Source of the DNA: Halobacteriovoraceae bacterium
GTDB taxonomy: Bacteria > Bdellovibrionota > Bacteriovoracia > Bacteriovoracales > Bacteriovoracaceae
Direction of reading: 5' to 3'
DNA: 64,000 bases
Assembly: GCA_002711995.1 (NCBI GenBank)
Contig: PASN01000007.1
Coordinates: forward strand, 25,546 to 89,545
A program made the translations under genes and the position numbers. Below the pieces are notes generated by a model. That model searched no databases. It was not told the DNA's origin and was given only the letters and a program-made list of their open reading frames with translations. Shown here piece by piece: positions 1-9,599 of the stretch (positions are counted from its first letter, which is position 1; each line of letters starts with the position of its first letter).

Positions 1-7
1 GGTGGTC

Positions 8-925
8 TTATCGACTCTTAAGCCACCCCTTCAAATTCATCAAGAATCCCAGAAGGATTATTACTGAGAACCCTGTGAGGTAAACAATTACAGAGATGTC
101 ATTGTTAGATCCTATGTGGCCAAGTATCTCTTGAAAGTTCTCAGGATTGTTGATGAATCGATCTATGATTGCCCTGTCTTTTGGGCCTGCTCGATTTGTA
201 TAGATGTGCATAACGAGAAAGTATAGACCGGTCAACATGGCCGCAGAAAGAAGAATCCCGAAAAGGTTTACTTTGGACTTTTTTAAATTAAGCTCAGTGG
301 ACCTTTTGATGTAGCCCTTGCCCTGGTCCAATTCCTTCTGATCAATGATATTGTTGTTCGGAAGTATTTCTTCCCAAATAAGTTGAAGCAGATTTCCTGT
401 TTTACCTTCTTTTATTGCTCTCTTCTTCATAGTTTTCTTGATTTTAAGTAGAAACAAAGAAAAAAATGAACAACTAATAAGGGGGATAAGGATCTTGTGG
501 GTAATATCGGCGTCTCTTGAATAGATTAACAACAAGGCCACGGCGATAAAAATAAGTCCGATTAGTTTTGCAATTCTATAGGAGTTCTTTTTTTGGATAA
601 CATGGTCTTTTTTCCCTGGTATATAATAAATTTCAGCTTCCTCTCCAATCTGTCCTTCCAGATAGTTTTGATTTGACCCTATAAATATAACTTCTTCACC
701 ATTGTTATAGAACTTGATCACGGGGCAGACAGTCGTTACCCGACTCTTAGAGCCGTCGCCATTGCTTCTCGTTTTTGTTTCCTCTTTAAATGCAATGACT
801 TTACCTTTTCCTCGTTTTCCATGCTTTCGGTAATATGAATCAATACCACCTAGGAAGTAGTAAACTAAGGCACCCATTAAAAGAAATGGTCCGGACATTA
901 AAAGGGGGATTAGATCGAAAAGCAT
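8..925 (-). CDS. DUF3592-type membrane protein
   Basis: A 305-residue inner-membrane protein. A first membrane segment lies at about residues 7-27, followed by a soluble beta-rich segment (about 38-115) whose pattern (GKVIAF near 40, a PVIKFYNNGEE strand near 70, GEEAEIYYIPGKKD near 95) matches the DUF3592 layout. A pair of membrane helices follows at about 118-162, and two more lie near 222-245 and 280-298, so the domain is embedded in a longer membrane protein. The ATG is preceded by AGAGGA at good spacing. It is divergent from the large sensor kinase at 1085 and seems a lone gene. The function of DUF3592 is unknown; the family call is from memory of its pattern and is moderately sure. Confidence 0.7.
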   Translation of the reverse strand: MLFDLIPLLMSGPFLLMGALVYYFLGGIDSYYRKHGKRGKGKVIAFKEETKTRSNGDGSKSRVTTVCPVIKFYNNGEEVIFIGSNQNYLEGQIGEEAEIYYIPGKKDHVIQKKNSYRIAKLIGLIFIAVALLLIYSRDADITHKILIPLISCSFFSLFLLKIKKTMKKRAIKEGKTGNLLQLIWEEILPNNNIIDQKELDQGKGYIKRSTELNLKKSKVNLFGILLSAAMLTGLYFLVMHIYTNRAGPKDRAIIDRFINNPENFQEILGHIGSNNDISVIVYLTGFSVIILLGFLMNLKGWLKSR

Positions 926-1084
926 ATGAATTCCTCTGTTGTAATCTCTATTTTATGGCGATCTGAATACTTCACAAGCTTTTAATAAAAGAAGACGTTG
1001 TTAAATAAAACTAATTTGGGCGAGCGCCATTCAAGCTTCTATAAACTTCTTTAAAATACCTTAATTCTGAACTAAGCTTAAGAA

Positions 1085-4000
1085 ATGATTAAGAAAAAGT
1101 CCCAAAATGAACAGCTGACCCTCGTTGGAATTGGTTCCTCCGCCGGAGGCCTTCAGGCCCTAACCGAATTTTTTAAGCATTGCGCAGCTTTAAATAACTT
1201 TTCCTATGTTGTAGTGCAACACACTTCACCAAACTATCAAACAATGCTTCCAAAGCTTTTAAAAGATACAACTAAGCTTCGCGTTAAGGAAGCAGAGCAT
1301 CTTGAAGTTATTGAAGAGGGAGTCGTTTATATAGCTCCATCAAATAAGGATATCATGCTAAGAGGGGATTGTTTTGAGCTCACACCTTCGGAAAACACTA
1401 TTGGCCCTAGGCCGTCTGTAGATGGGTTTTTCTCTTCGCTTTCCAAAACTGAGAGTTTTGAAGCTATTGGTATTGTTCTTTCTGGAACTGGCAACGATGG
1501 CACACAAGGCCTTAAAGAATTAAAAAACGCAGGCTTTTTAACCATATCTCAAAGTCCCGATTCCGCCAAATACGATGGGATGCCCCGTTCGGCCATTTCT
1601 TCGGGATTCACGGATATTGTCCTATCCCCATCGGAGCTTGGGGAGCAATTGGCAGATATTCTAGACAATTTTAGAGGGTTAGCGCAACGCAGTGTCAGTC
1701 TTGAAAGAAAAGATCATTCGTACAACTTAGTGTTAAAAATTTTAAAAAAGCAGGTTCAAGTTGATTTCAGTCACTATAAAGAACCAACCATTAGAAGGCG
1801 AATTCAAAGGCGAATGTTAGCGAATAAAATTTTAACCTTGGATGACTACGCAACATTTTTAACAAACAATCCCTCTGAAGTGCACACTCTTTTCCAGGAT
1901 GTTTTGATTTCTGTAACTGAAATGTTTAGGGATCAAGTTCAGTTTGAAGAGCTTGAGACCGAGCTTGAAGATTATCTAAAGCGAAAAGACGATGGAGACA
2001 CAATTCGTATTTGGTGCGCTGGTTGTTCAAGTGGGGAAGAGGCCTACTCTCTTGCAATTACTGTGAATGAAGTCCTAAAAAAGCAAAATAAAAATATTCG
2101 AATGACCGTATTTGCAACTGATATTAATGAGGCAACTATGGAGGCCGCTAGAAAAGGTGTGTACTCCGAGCGTTCATTGGAGTCTGTAAAGCAAAGTATA
2201 AAAAATGAATATTTTACCAAGTTGGATGGCCACTACCAAATAAATAAACACATAAGAGAAATGGTGGTGTTTGCTAGGCACGATCTTACTTCAGATCCCC
2301 CTTTTCTTAGAGTTGATTTGATTTCGTGCAGAAATGTTTTCATATACTTCGGCCCGGCCATACAGGAGAGGATTACGAAAATTTTCCACTACTCCTTAAA
2401 TCCAAAAGGTATTTTGTTTCTAGGCAAAGCTGAGGCAACCTCATCTATAAAAGACTACTTTCAACCAAGTCAGTCTCATTCTAGAGTTTACAGAAAGCTT
2501 CCTAAAAAATCGGATGGCACGATATCTTTTGGCACTCTCAAAATTGATCATCAGCCAAAATTTATAACTTCTAAGACTGGAAAACGGGACTCACTGAAAG
2601 TAATAAAGCCTTACATAAAGTCTATAGCTCCCACTTCTCTTCTGTTGGACAGCGACTTTACTTTGCTTCAAATTTTTGGATCTGCTCAGGAATACATTTC
2701 CTTAAGCGAAGGGGCAGCTAGCCTGAAGCTTGATGACTTGATTTTAGAGCCCTATAAAAAAAGACTCATGCCTGCCTTGCTAAAAAGCAGGAGACTAAAA
2801 CAAAACGCTAATAAAGTTTGTATTAGCTCACAGCAGGATCCTAAGAAAGTCTTTATTGATATTTTCTATATCGAGGACCCTATAGAGCCCCAAATCATAG
2901 TTTCGTTTTCTGAGAAAGTCGAAGAGGTAGATGAAAGCACAACGCCCCCGGATTCGGACTTTGATAGCTACTCTGAAATGAGGGAATTGCAGCAAGAGTT
3001 ACTTCATACAAGAGAGCAGCTAAACCTCGTTGTGGAAGAGCAAGAAACAAGCAACGAGGAGCTTCAAGCTTTAAATGAGGAAATGCAGTCAGCTAATGAA
3101 GAACTACAGTCCACAAACGAGGAGCTAGAGGTTAGCAATGAGGAGCTGCAATCCACAAATGAAGAACTTACAACCCTTAATGAGGAATTAAACTCTAAAT
3201 CTAATGAACTTGTATTAGTGAATAGAAAGCTAAACAATGTAATCGAAACCATAGACGATCCTGTCATCGTAGTTGATAGTTCTTTAAGACTTTCAAGTTT
3301 TAACAGGTCTGCTGAAAAGATGTTTGACCTGAAAAGAGACCCCACCAAAAACAGTGAGTTAGCGGTTGCATTCTTGAAGTATTCATCAGGTGTGAACCTT
3401 GTGAACTTAGCCTCTAAATGTTTAAGGTCTAAAAGTGTTGAAACCATGACGGTGAATATTGAACAAAGGGTTTTCTTCGCTAAGGCCCAGCCCATTCTGG
3501 GAAATCAAAATGAAGTCGAAGGTGTGGTTTTCTCCCTTAATGACAATACAGATTTAGAGAATGCTCTAAGCCGCCTGCAGGGCAGTGAGCGGCAGTTAAA
3601 AGAAATTTTTGAACACTCCCCGGCCTCAGTAAGCGTTAAGGACCTTACTGGAAAATACACCTACGCTAACTCTAACTTCTTAAAGCTTCATGGAAAAAAA
3701 GAAGAAGAAGTTATTGGGCGAGATGATTATCAATTGTTTTCTTTCGAGGAAGCTGCGCGTGTAAAAGACATCGAAATTGAGGCATTAAGATCAAAACGTG
3801 CGATGATGAGGGAAGAGACTTATAAAGTTGGAGAAAGAACGGAAAACTTCTACTCCTATAGGTTCAGACTGCTCGATAAAGATGGCAAGCCGTATGGGCT
3901 TTGCGTTATGTCCTTTACCGTTACTGAACTTGTTTCTACAAAGCACGAACTTCAGCTCTTTAGAGACATAGTATCCTCTTCAAAGAGTTGTTCGCTTATC

Positions 4001-5074
4001 TTCTTCGAAAATGCTGAAGAAACCGAAAGAAGGGGACACCCTTATTTTTTGACCAATTATGTTTCTGACAATATTGAACAAATGCTAGGGGTGCCCGCGA
4101 GAAATTTTGTTAATAAAGACTTTTTCAATTTCTTCTCACACATCGTTGGAAGAAGAAAAGACCAAAAAATTCTTCGTTTGATCAAGAGTATCAAAAACGA
4201 AGGCCTTGAATGGGTGGAAATCAAAGGTATGGATGGAGAAGATGGACCTAGGTGGTATGAGCTCAGGTCCTCTTTCGTTCCTGGAAGGAAGGGCAAACCT
4301 GATGGCTTCCATCTTATCTTGAATGATATTACTGAAAAGAAGCTTGAAGAAAGAAATCAAAAACAGCATCAGGCAGAGATCTTAAAGTCCGCCCGTTTAG
4401 CCTCCCTAGGTGAAATGGCCGCAGGTATTTCTCATGAGCTTAATACTCCGCTTCAAACAATTCAATCCAGTGCTGAACTATTAGAATTGAGCGCTCAGGC
4501 AGGTGAGGATGTAAAAGAGCAGGCCTTGTTCATGAGTGAGAAAATTATAGATACTGTTGGAAAAATAAGTGGGATTATTAAGAGTTTGAGATCATTGGCA
4601 AAAATGGATGAGACCCTAACCTCTGAAACCGTTGAGGTTCGCAAGCTTCTTTTGCAAGTGAAAGAAGCGACAGCTTATTATTTTAAAAACGCCGGCATCG
4701 AACTTAGATTCGAATGTAGTGAAGATGTAAGTATTGTTTGCAGGCCTCGCCAGATAGAGCAAGTGGTAATTAATCTGCTTACAAATGCAGTTGACGCCGT
4801 TAAGAAGCAAGAGGAGAAGTGGGTAAAGCTTCAACTCTTGAATCAGGATAAGACGATTAAGATTCTAGTGGAAGACAATGGACCTGGGGTTCCTGACTCT
4901 TTGAAGTCGCAAATAATGACACCTTTTTTCACAACGAAGAAAGAAGGAACCGGCCTAGGTCTAAGTTTAACAAGCTCCATAGTGGAAGAGCACCGTGGCT
5001 ATATGAGAATAGATTGTAGTGGCGGTACTACCATTTTTGAGATCGAACTTCCAAAGGAGTGTGATGAGCTATAA
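1085..5074 (+). CDS. CheB-CheR-PAS-histidine kinase fusion
   Basis: A 1329-residue cytosolic signalling protein. Order: CheB methylesterase domain without its receiver (about 10-195; nucleophile region GSSAGG near 18, QHTSP near 45, SGTGNDG near 138), CheR methyltransferase (about 205-470; SAM loop CAGCSSGEEAYSL), a PAS-like segment (about 505-620), a heptad coiled coil of repeated NEEL units (about 640-720), PAS domains (about 725-830, 840-970, 980-1090), then HisKA with phosphoacceptor His1117 in SHELNTP and an HATPase domain with DNGPGVPDS and GTGLGLS. CheB/CheR fusions to kinases are known in many phyla as non-chemotaxis sensors; no transmembrane segment is visible. It overlaps the next response regulator by 11 bases, so that regulator is its likely partner. 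The ATG start has no strong ribosome binding site. Confidence 0.93.
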   Translation: MIKKKSQNEQLTLVGIGSSAGGLQALTEFFKHCAALNNFSYVVVQHTSPNYQTMLPKLLKDTTKLRVKEAEHLEVIEEGVVYIAPSNKDIMLRGDCFELTPSENTIGPRPSVDGFFSSLSKTESFEAIGIVLSGTGNDGTQGLKELKNAGFLTISQSPDSAKYDGMPRSAISSGFTDIVLSPSELGEQLADILDNFRGLAQRSVSLERKDHSYNLVLKILKKQVQVDFSHYKEPTIRRRIQRRMLANKILTLDDYATFLTNNPSEVHTLFQDVLISVTEMFRDQVQFEELETELEDYLKRKDDGDTIRIWCAGCSSGEEAYSLAITVNEVLKKQNKNIRMTVFATDINEATMEAARKGVYSERSLESVKQSIKNEYFTKLDGHYQINKHIREMVVFARHDLTSDPPFLRVDLISCRNVFIYFGPAIQERITKIFHYSLNPKGILFLGKAEATSSIKDYFQPSQSHSRVYRKLPKKSDGTISFGTLKIDHQPKFITSKTGKRDSLKVIKPYIKSIAPTSLLLDSDFTLLQIFGSAQEYISLSEGAASLKLDDLILEPYKKRLMPALLKSRRLKQNANKVCISSQQDPKKVFIDIFYIEDPIEPQIIVSFSEKVEEVDESTTPPDSDFDSYSEMRELQQELLHTREQLNLVVEEQETSNEELQALNEEMQSANEELQSTNEELEVSNEELQSTNEELTTLNEELNSKSNELVLVNRKLNNVIETIDDPVIVVDSSLRLSSFNRSAEKMFDLKRDPTKNSELAVAFLKYSSGVNLVNLASKCLRSKSVETMTVNIEQRVFFAKAQPILGNQNEVEGVVFSLNDNTDLENALSRLQGSERQLKEIFEHSPASVSVKDLTGKYTYANSNFLKLHGKKEEEVIGRDDYQLFSFEEAARVKDIEIEALRSKRAMMREETYKVGERTENFYSYRFRLLDKDGKPYGLCVMSFTVTELVSTKHELQLFRDIVSSSKSCSLIFFENAEETERRGHPYFLTNYVSDNIEQMLGVPARNFVNKDFFNFFSHIVGRRKDQKILRLIKSIKNEGLEWVEIKGMDGEDGPRWYELRSSFVPGRKGKPDGFHLILNDITEKKLEERNQKQHQAEILKSARLASLGEMAAGISHELNTPLQTIQSSAELLELSAQAGEDVKEQALFMSEKIIDTVGKISGIIKSLRSLAKMDETLTSETVEVRKLLLQVKEATAYYFKNAGIELRFECSEDVSIVCRPRQIEQVVINLLTNAVDAVKKQEEKWVKLQLLNQDKTIKILVEDNGPGVPDSLKSQIMTPFFTTKKEGTGLGLSLTSSIVEEHRGYMRIDCSGGTTIFEIELPKECDEL

Positions 5075-5450
5075 TGAGTTGAAAGGTCTGCATTTGTGGA
5101 TTGTGGAAGATGATCAAGATCTTCAGGATGTGTGGAGCAAGGCCATGGCGCTTTATAGTATAAAGTGCAAAACCTTTATGAGGGGAGAGGATGCAATCGC
5201 TGCACTGGAAGTCGAAAGAAAACCGGATGTCCTTATGTGTGATTATTATCTTCCTGGCATGAATGGTGAAGAAATTATAAAAGAACTCTTTATCAAGGGA
5301 GGGATCTCTCCCGCACTGCTGGTAACTGGAAAACAAGAAGTGCAAAGTACTTTGCTGAAGATGCCAGATAAATTAAAGTTTAAAATTCTCAAAAAACCAG
5401 TGAGTATAAGAACACTTCTTGATAACGTCTCAAATTTATTGTCTCAGTGA
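5064..5450 (+). CDS. Single-domain response regulator
   Basis: A stand-alone receiver of 128 residues: acidic pair EDDQD near residue 16, phosphoacceptor Asp in MCDYYLPGMNG, conserved Thr in LLVTGK and Lys in LKKPVS. No output domain. The start at 5064 is chosen because AAGGAG lies five bases upstream; an ATG 45 bases earlier in frame lies inside the kinase and has no such site. It overlaps the end of the CheB-CheR kinase by 11 bases, so the two are translationally coupled and it probably takes phosphate from His1117. Its output is unknown; the KaiC-like protein that follows is a candidate target by position only. Confidence 0.92.
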   Translation: MSYNELKGLHLWIVEDDQDLQDVWSKAMALYSIKCKTFMRGEDAIAALEVERKPDVLMCDYYLPGMNGEEIIKELFIKGGISPALLVTGKQEVQSTLLKMPDKLKFKILKKPVSIRTLLDNVSNLLSQ

Positions 5451-5535
5451 CTTTGAAACACCTTTGTCTAAGCTGAACCTCTTTACTTAAACTTTATGAA
5501 GTTAGTACCCTTTCTCTATAAGAGCGGGGGGCCTA

Positions 5536-6975
5536 ATGAGATTTAAAAGTAACATTGGGGCATTGGATGATATTCTAAAGGGTGGCTTCATAAAGGGTGC
5601 AAGCTATCTTTTAAAGGGGCATCCAGGCACTGGTAAGACGGTGCTTACCAATGAAATTGCATTTAGACATGCATCGAATGGAGGCCGTGTTTTGTACCTG
5701 TCAGGACTTGCTGAGGGAAATGAAGCATTTCTTGAACACTTGAAGGCCTTTGATTGGTTTGATCAAAACGCTCCAAACAAAAGTATTTATTATTATAGTC
5801 TTCTCTCAATGGTCAATCCTGATGAAGGACTTGAAAGTTTTACACAGAATTTGACCGAGCTTCTTTCAAAGCTTGAAGTCAGTATGCTCGTTATAGATTC
5901 CCTTCAAACATTTGATCCTCTACCTTTCGAGCTCGATGAAGTTAGAATTATGGTAAACAAGGTTAAGGCGGCCGCCAGGATTTTGGATATTACTCTTTTT
6001 GTACTTCAAACACCAAACATCACCGTTCAAGACCGACATCAGGAACAAGCAGACCTAGATGGAATAATCTCACTTTCCGTTTCCTGCTTTCAGCAAAAAA
6101 GAGTAAGAAAAATTGAAGTACTGAAGCTTAGAGGAAGTGACTATCTTTTGGGTCCCCACAGTTTTAAAATTTCAGATTCAGGCTGTTCTTTTTTTCCGCG
6201 ACTGGAAGTTTATTATAGAGATCCTTTAAGAGTAACGAGCGATGTTCTGACAAAGTCAAAGGTGGGCATCGAAAAACTGGATGCTATGTTGGGAGGAGGA
6301 CTTGTAAAGGGCTCTATGACAAGTCTGCTCGGAGCTCCTGGCACAGGTAAAACCTCTATAGGAGTTCAGTTTTTGTGCGAGGGAGCTCAAGAAAAAGAGA
6401 GCTGCATGTACTTTGGGTTCTACGAGACAATTCAAAGGCTGAGCACAAAGATGGATGGTTTATCAATACCACTCAAGAAGTTTATTGATGAAGGATATAT
6501 AAAATACGTATGGCAACCAGTTCTTGAAAATGACCTGGACGAGTTGGCCGAAAGACTTCTTGATCAAGTGGAGGAGCACAAAGTAACGAGATTGTTTATA
6601 GATGGTATTGATGGATTTAAATTTGCCACTGATCATCCAAATAGAATTTTTTCTTTTTGGGCATCTCTTTGCAACGAACTAAGAAGCAGGGAAGTTACTG
6701 TCATATTTTCCGAAGAATTAGGGGTCTTTCAGAGTACGAAAAATACAGGTGAAAGAGAGCTCGCCGCAATTATAGAAAATATAGTTTACCTCGGCTACGT
6801 TGAGCATAAGAACTCTTTGGAGAGGTTTCTTTCCATACTAAAAGTTAGGGAAGGAAATTATGACCCTCAGTACAAAAAGTTCACGATGAATAGCAATGGG
6901 CTTGATTTGGCCAACTTTGACAGGGATTTAAGACTGTTCAGGCATGGGACCTACATGGAGCAGACCCATGGATAG
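5536..6975 (+). CDS. KaiC-family double RecA ATPase
   Basis: A 479-residue protein with two tandem KaiC/RecA-fold domains. Walker A motifs are GHPGTGKT (near residue 29) and GAPGTGKT (near 269); each domain has a Walker B-type strand (MLVIDSLQ near 118 and LFIDGID near 357). KaiC is the circadian clock ATPase in cyanobacteria; in other bacteria such KaiC-like proteins occur beside histidine kinases and receivers with no KaiA or KaiB, as here. The C-terminal phosphorylation region of cyanobacterial KaiC is not evident to me. A G-rich stretch before the ATG serves as a poor ribosome site. The gene overlaps the following response regulator by 8 bases and follows the first regulator by 85, so the four genes form one signalling unit. 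Clock function is not implied. Confidence 0.9.
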   Translation: MRFKSNIGALDDILKGGFIKGASYLLKGHPGTGKTVLTNEIAFRHASNGGRVLYLSGLAEGNEAFLEHLKAFDWFDQNAPNKSIYYYSLLSMVNPDEGLESFTQNLTELLSKLEVSMLVIDSLQTFDPLPFELDEVRIMVNKVKAAARILDITLFVLQTPNITVQDRHQEQADLDGIISLSVSCFQQKRVRKIEVLKLRGSDYLLGPHSFKISDSGCSFFPRLEVYYRDPLRVTSDVLTKSKVGIEKLDAMLGGGLVKGSMTSLLGAPGTGKTSIGVQFLCEGAQEKESCMYFGFYETIQRLSTKMDGLSIPLKKFIDEGYIKYVWQPVLENDLDELAERLLDQVEEHKVTRLFIDGIDGFKFATDHPNRIFSFWASLCNELRSREVTVIFSEELGVFQSTKNTGERELAAIIENIVYLGYVEHKNSLERFLSILKVREGNYDPQYKKFTMNSNGLDLANFDRDLRLFRHGTYMEQTHG

Positions 6976-7330
6976 AACGATCATTATAATAGAAGACGAG
7001 CCGGCAATTCTTGATTCTTACGCCACGTTGTTGCGAATTGAAGGGTACAAAGTGGAAAAGGCCAAAAATGGCCTTAAAGGATGGGAACTTATTCAAAAGT
7101 GGAACCCAGACTTGATAATAACCGACCTTTCGATACCTATACTTAATGGAGAGGAACTTATAGAAAAGGTGCGAAAGAGTCAGCGTTTTTCGGAGATTCC
7201 CATATTAGTGCTTTCGGCATCCATTGGAGATTTTGATTTAGAGAAGTATTCAAGAGTCTATTGGCTCAATAAACCTGTACCTTTTAAGGTGGTTATCTCT
7301 AGGCTAAAAGAGATCCTAAGTTCAGAATAG
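6968..7330 (+). CDS. Single-domain response regulator
   Basis: A receiver-only protein of about 120 residues: EDEPA acidic pocket near residue 9, phosphoacceptor Asp in IITDLSIPILNG, Ser in VLSAS and Lys in LNKPVP. The start at 6968 is chosen because GGAG lies seven bases upstream; an in-frame start 24 bases earlier lies inside the KaiC-like gene. It overlaps the KaiC-like gene by 8 bases. Together with the receiver at 5064 it brackets the KaiC-like ATPase, a layout that suggests both regulators work with it. A weak intrinsic terminator follows at about 7358. Confidence 0.92.
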   Translation: MDRTIIIIEDEPAILDSYATLLRIEGYKVEKAKNGLKGWELIQKWNPDLIITDLSIPILNGEELIEKVRKSQRFSEIPILVLSASIGDFDLEKYSRVYWLNKPVPFKVVISRLKEILSSE

Positions 7331-7357
7331 AGAATTAAGACGTAACCAAATTCAAAT

Positions 7358-7379
7358 AAGTTATGGCCGGTAACTTTTT
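7358..7379 (+). terminator. Probable intrinsic terminator of the kinase-KaiC unit
   Basis: AAGTTA and TAACTT form a 6-bp stem around a 7-base G/C-containing loop, followed directly by a run of T, 28 bases after the second response regulator stop. The stem is short, so strength is uncertain. Confidence 0.5.
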
Positions 7380-7466
7380 CAAAAGTCCCTTCTTCACCTA
7401 CTAATTTTTCTAAAAAGTGTTAAGCTTAAGCAAAATTAATCTTATTTAATCTAAGTTAAATTAACC

Positions 7467-9443
7467 ATGGAGGTCGCTATCTCTACCGAGTCAGATATTA
7501 ACAAGAATGTCTTTTTCACTTCTGTATTCTTTATTGCCCTTATTACTTTTTCAGGTGCGATTTGGCCTGAACAGCTAAGTGAATTCTTTAAATCAATACA
7601 AGCATGGCTTATTGCCAAAACAAGCTGGATATATGTCCTAGCGGTTGGAAGCATTTTACTTTTAAGCATCTATCTAATGGTTAGCAGGTTAGGCGATATT
7701 AAACTAGGCCCAGACCACTCAGAGGCTGACTACACAAACATATCTTGGTTCGCCATGCTGTTTTCCGCAGGTATGGGAATCGGTCTTTTATTTTTCGGCG
7801 TTGCCGAGCCAATGATGCATTTTTCTGCACCTCCTGTGGGTGACCCGGCAACGATCGAGAGTGCCCGTGAGGCCATGAAAATTACGTTTTTTCACTGGGG
7901 ACTTCATGCATGGGCCGTATACGCTATTCTGGCCGTAATTTTAGCTTACTTTTGCTATAGAAAAAATCTTCCTCTTCTTCCGCGTTCAGCTTTCTATCCA
8001 ATAATAGGCGAGCGAATCCATGGAAGAATTGGAGATATTGTTGATTCATTTGCAGTAATTGGAACTATGTTTGGTGTGGCCACATCTTTGGGATTTGGCG
8101 TTTCTCAAGTGAACGCAGGACTAAACTATCTTTTTGAGATTCCACAAAGCTCAACTGTTCAAGTTGTTCTAATTGCAATAATCACAGCCTTTGCAACTAT
8201 CTCAGTTGTGGCAGGCCTAGATGGAGGGATTAAAAAGCTTTCCAATATCAACGTTGCTTTGGCCGTTGTCCTGATGGGGGCGGTTTTACTTTTGGGCAAT
8301 ACTGTGGATCTGATGCAGGCATATGTTCAAAATACAGGAGCATACTTTTCAGATATTATTTACAAAACCTTTAACCTCTACGCCTACGACAAGAAAGAAT
8401 CTTGGATCGGCGGATGGACACTTCTTTACTGGGGGTGGTGGATCTCATGGTCACCATTTGTGGGGATGTTCATCGCAAGAATTTCTAGAGGAAGAACTAT
8501 TAGAGAGTTTATGGTTGGGGTGCTGTTTGTTCCAACTGGATTCACGTTTCTTTGGATGACTGTATTTGGAAACTCTGCAATCTCCCTTGCGCTCAAAGAG
8601 AATGCAATTGGGCTTGTTCAAGCTGTGGACGAAAATGTGCCAGTGGCCTTGTTTAAGTTCTTTGAATACTTCCCATTTTCATCAGCTTTATCCATAGTGG
8701 GTCTTTTGCTTGTGACTACCTTTTTTGTTAGTTCCTCTGACTCTGGATCGCTTGTTATTGACACCCTTACTTCCGGTGGGAAACAAGAGCCACCTGTGTG
8801 GCAAAGAGTTTTTTGGGCCGTGGCTGAAGGCGTTGTAGCCGCCATTCTATTGCTTGCGGGAGGACTTGAAGCACTTCAAACAATGACGATTGCCTCCGCA
8901 TTTCCTATGATCTTTTTGATTCTTATTGGGGCGTACTGCCTATTGAAATCATTAAGATCTGATTATATGCACCTTAGCTCCGTTCAAAACCATACAACGA
9001 CAGGACAGTATGCTCAAACAAGCGCTGCGTGGAAGGACAGACTAAAGTTTCTTGTGGAGTACCCAGAATTTGATGAGGTGAACCAATACCTTAAAGAAGT
9101 CGTTAGACCTGGGCTGGCCGAACTAAAAGATGAAATGGCCGAAAGAGGTCTAGATGTTAAGCTAATTGAAGAGTCTAATATTTCTGTATCTTTGGTTGTC
9201 AAAAAGGGCGACTTTGAAGACTTTGAATACAAGGTTCAATTAAGACCTTTCAGCGTTCCAGGTTATGTGGAAAAAGATTACGAGAACTATTATAGAGCGG
9301 AAGTGTTCTTAACTAGTGGCGGCCAAGACTATGACGTTTACGGTTACAACCAAGAGCAAATCGTTGCCGATGCTGTTACTCAGTATGAAAAGCATTTCCA
9401 CTTTTTGCATATGGCAAATGCCGAATTTCTAACAAAAGTTTAA
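7467..9443 (+). CDS. BCCT-family betaine/choline/carnitine transporter
   Basis: A 658-residue inner-membrane transporter of the betaine-carnitine-choline family. Twelve membrane segments can be traced over residues 15-500. Family motifs are clear: GMGIGLLFFGVAEP near 105 and the aromatic WGWWISWSPFVGMFIARISRGRTIREF stretch near 325-350 (substrate box and following loop). A cytosolic C-terminal domain of about 150 residues follows, as in BetT-type members; it is thought to sense osmotic state. Substrate (glycine betaine, choline or other) cannot be read from sequence. It stands alone, with its own upstream region and a strong terminator after it, which fits an osmoadaptation gene in a marine or brackish organism. 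Confidence 0.94.
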   Translation: MEVAISTESDINKNVFFTSVFFIALITFSGAIWPEQLSEFFKSIQAWLIAKTSWIYVLAVGSILLLSIYLMVSRLGDIKLGPDHSEADYTNISWFAMLFSAGMGIGLLFFGVAEPMMHFSAPPVGDPATIESAREAMKITFFHWGLHAWAVYAILAVILAYFCYRKNLPLLPRSAFYPIIGERIHGRIGDIVDSFAVIGTMFGVATSLGFGVSQVNAGLNYLFEIPQSSTVQVVLIAIITAFATISVVAGLDGGIKKLSNINVALAVVLMGAVLLLGNTVDLMQAYVQNTGAYFSDIIYKTFNLYAYDKKESWIGGWTLLYWGWWISWSPFVGMFIARISRGRTIREFMVGVLFVPTGFTFLWMTVFGNSAISLALKENAIGLVQAVDENVPVALFKFFEYFPFSSALSIVGLLLVTTFFVSSSDSGSLVIDTLTSGGKQEPPVWQRVFWAVAEGVVAAILLLAGGLEALQTMTIASAFPMIFLILIGAYCLLKSLRSDYMHLSSVQNHTTTGQYAQTSAAWKDRLKFLVEYPEFDEVNQYLKEVVRPGLAELKDEMAERGLDVKLIEESNISVSLVVKKGDFEDFEYKVQLRPFSVPGYVEKDYENYYRAEVFLTSGGQDYDVYGYNQEQIVADAVTQYEKHFHFLHMANAEFLTKV

Positions 9444-9460
9444 AAAATCACAACTTGGGC

Positions 9461-9490
9461 CTTGACTCTTGTGAAGAGTCCAAGTTTCTT
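9461..9490 (+). terminator. Intrinsic terminator after BCCT gene
   Basis: GACTCTT and AAGAGTC pair across a GTG loop; with one bulged C the stem extends by CTT/AAG. It is followed by TTTCTTCTCTCTT and lies 18 bases after the BCCT stop. Confidence 0.75.
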
Positions 9491-9599
9491 CTCTCTTAAA
9501 CTACCAAAATCACTTGCAATTATCTTTGTCCGAAAAGCTTGAGCGTCATCAAGGAATTCAAACTAATGGTTTGGTAGGCTTGAAAGAATAGGGGGATAT

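Noticed and set aside
3050..3200. Tandem GAGGAGCT/AATGAGGA-like repeats that look like a repeat array
   Set aside because: They code for heptads of a NEEL-type coiled coil in the CheB-CheR kinase; no spacers or palindromic units as in CRISPR.
3064..3495. 143-codon frame on the minus strand rich in Ser
   Set aside because: It is the antisense of the coiled-coil repeats; no ribosome site or domain.
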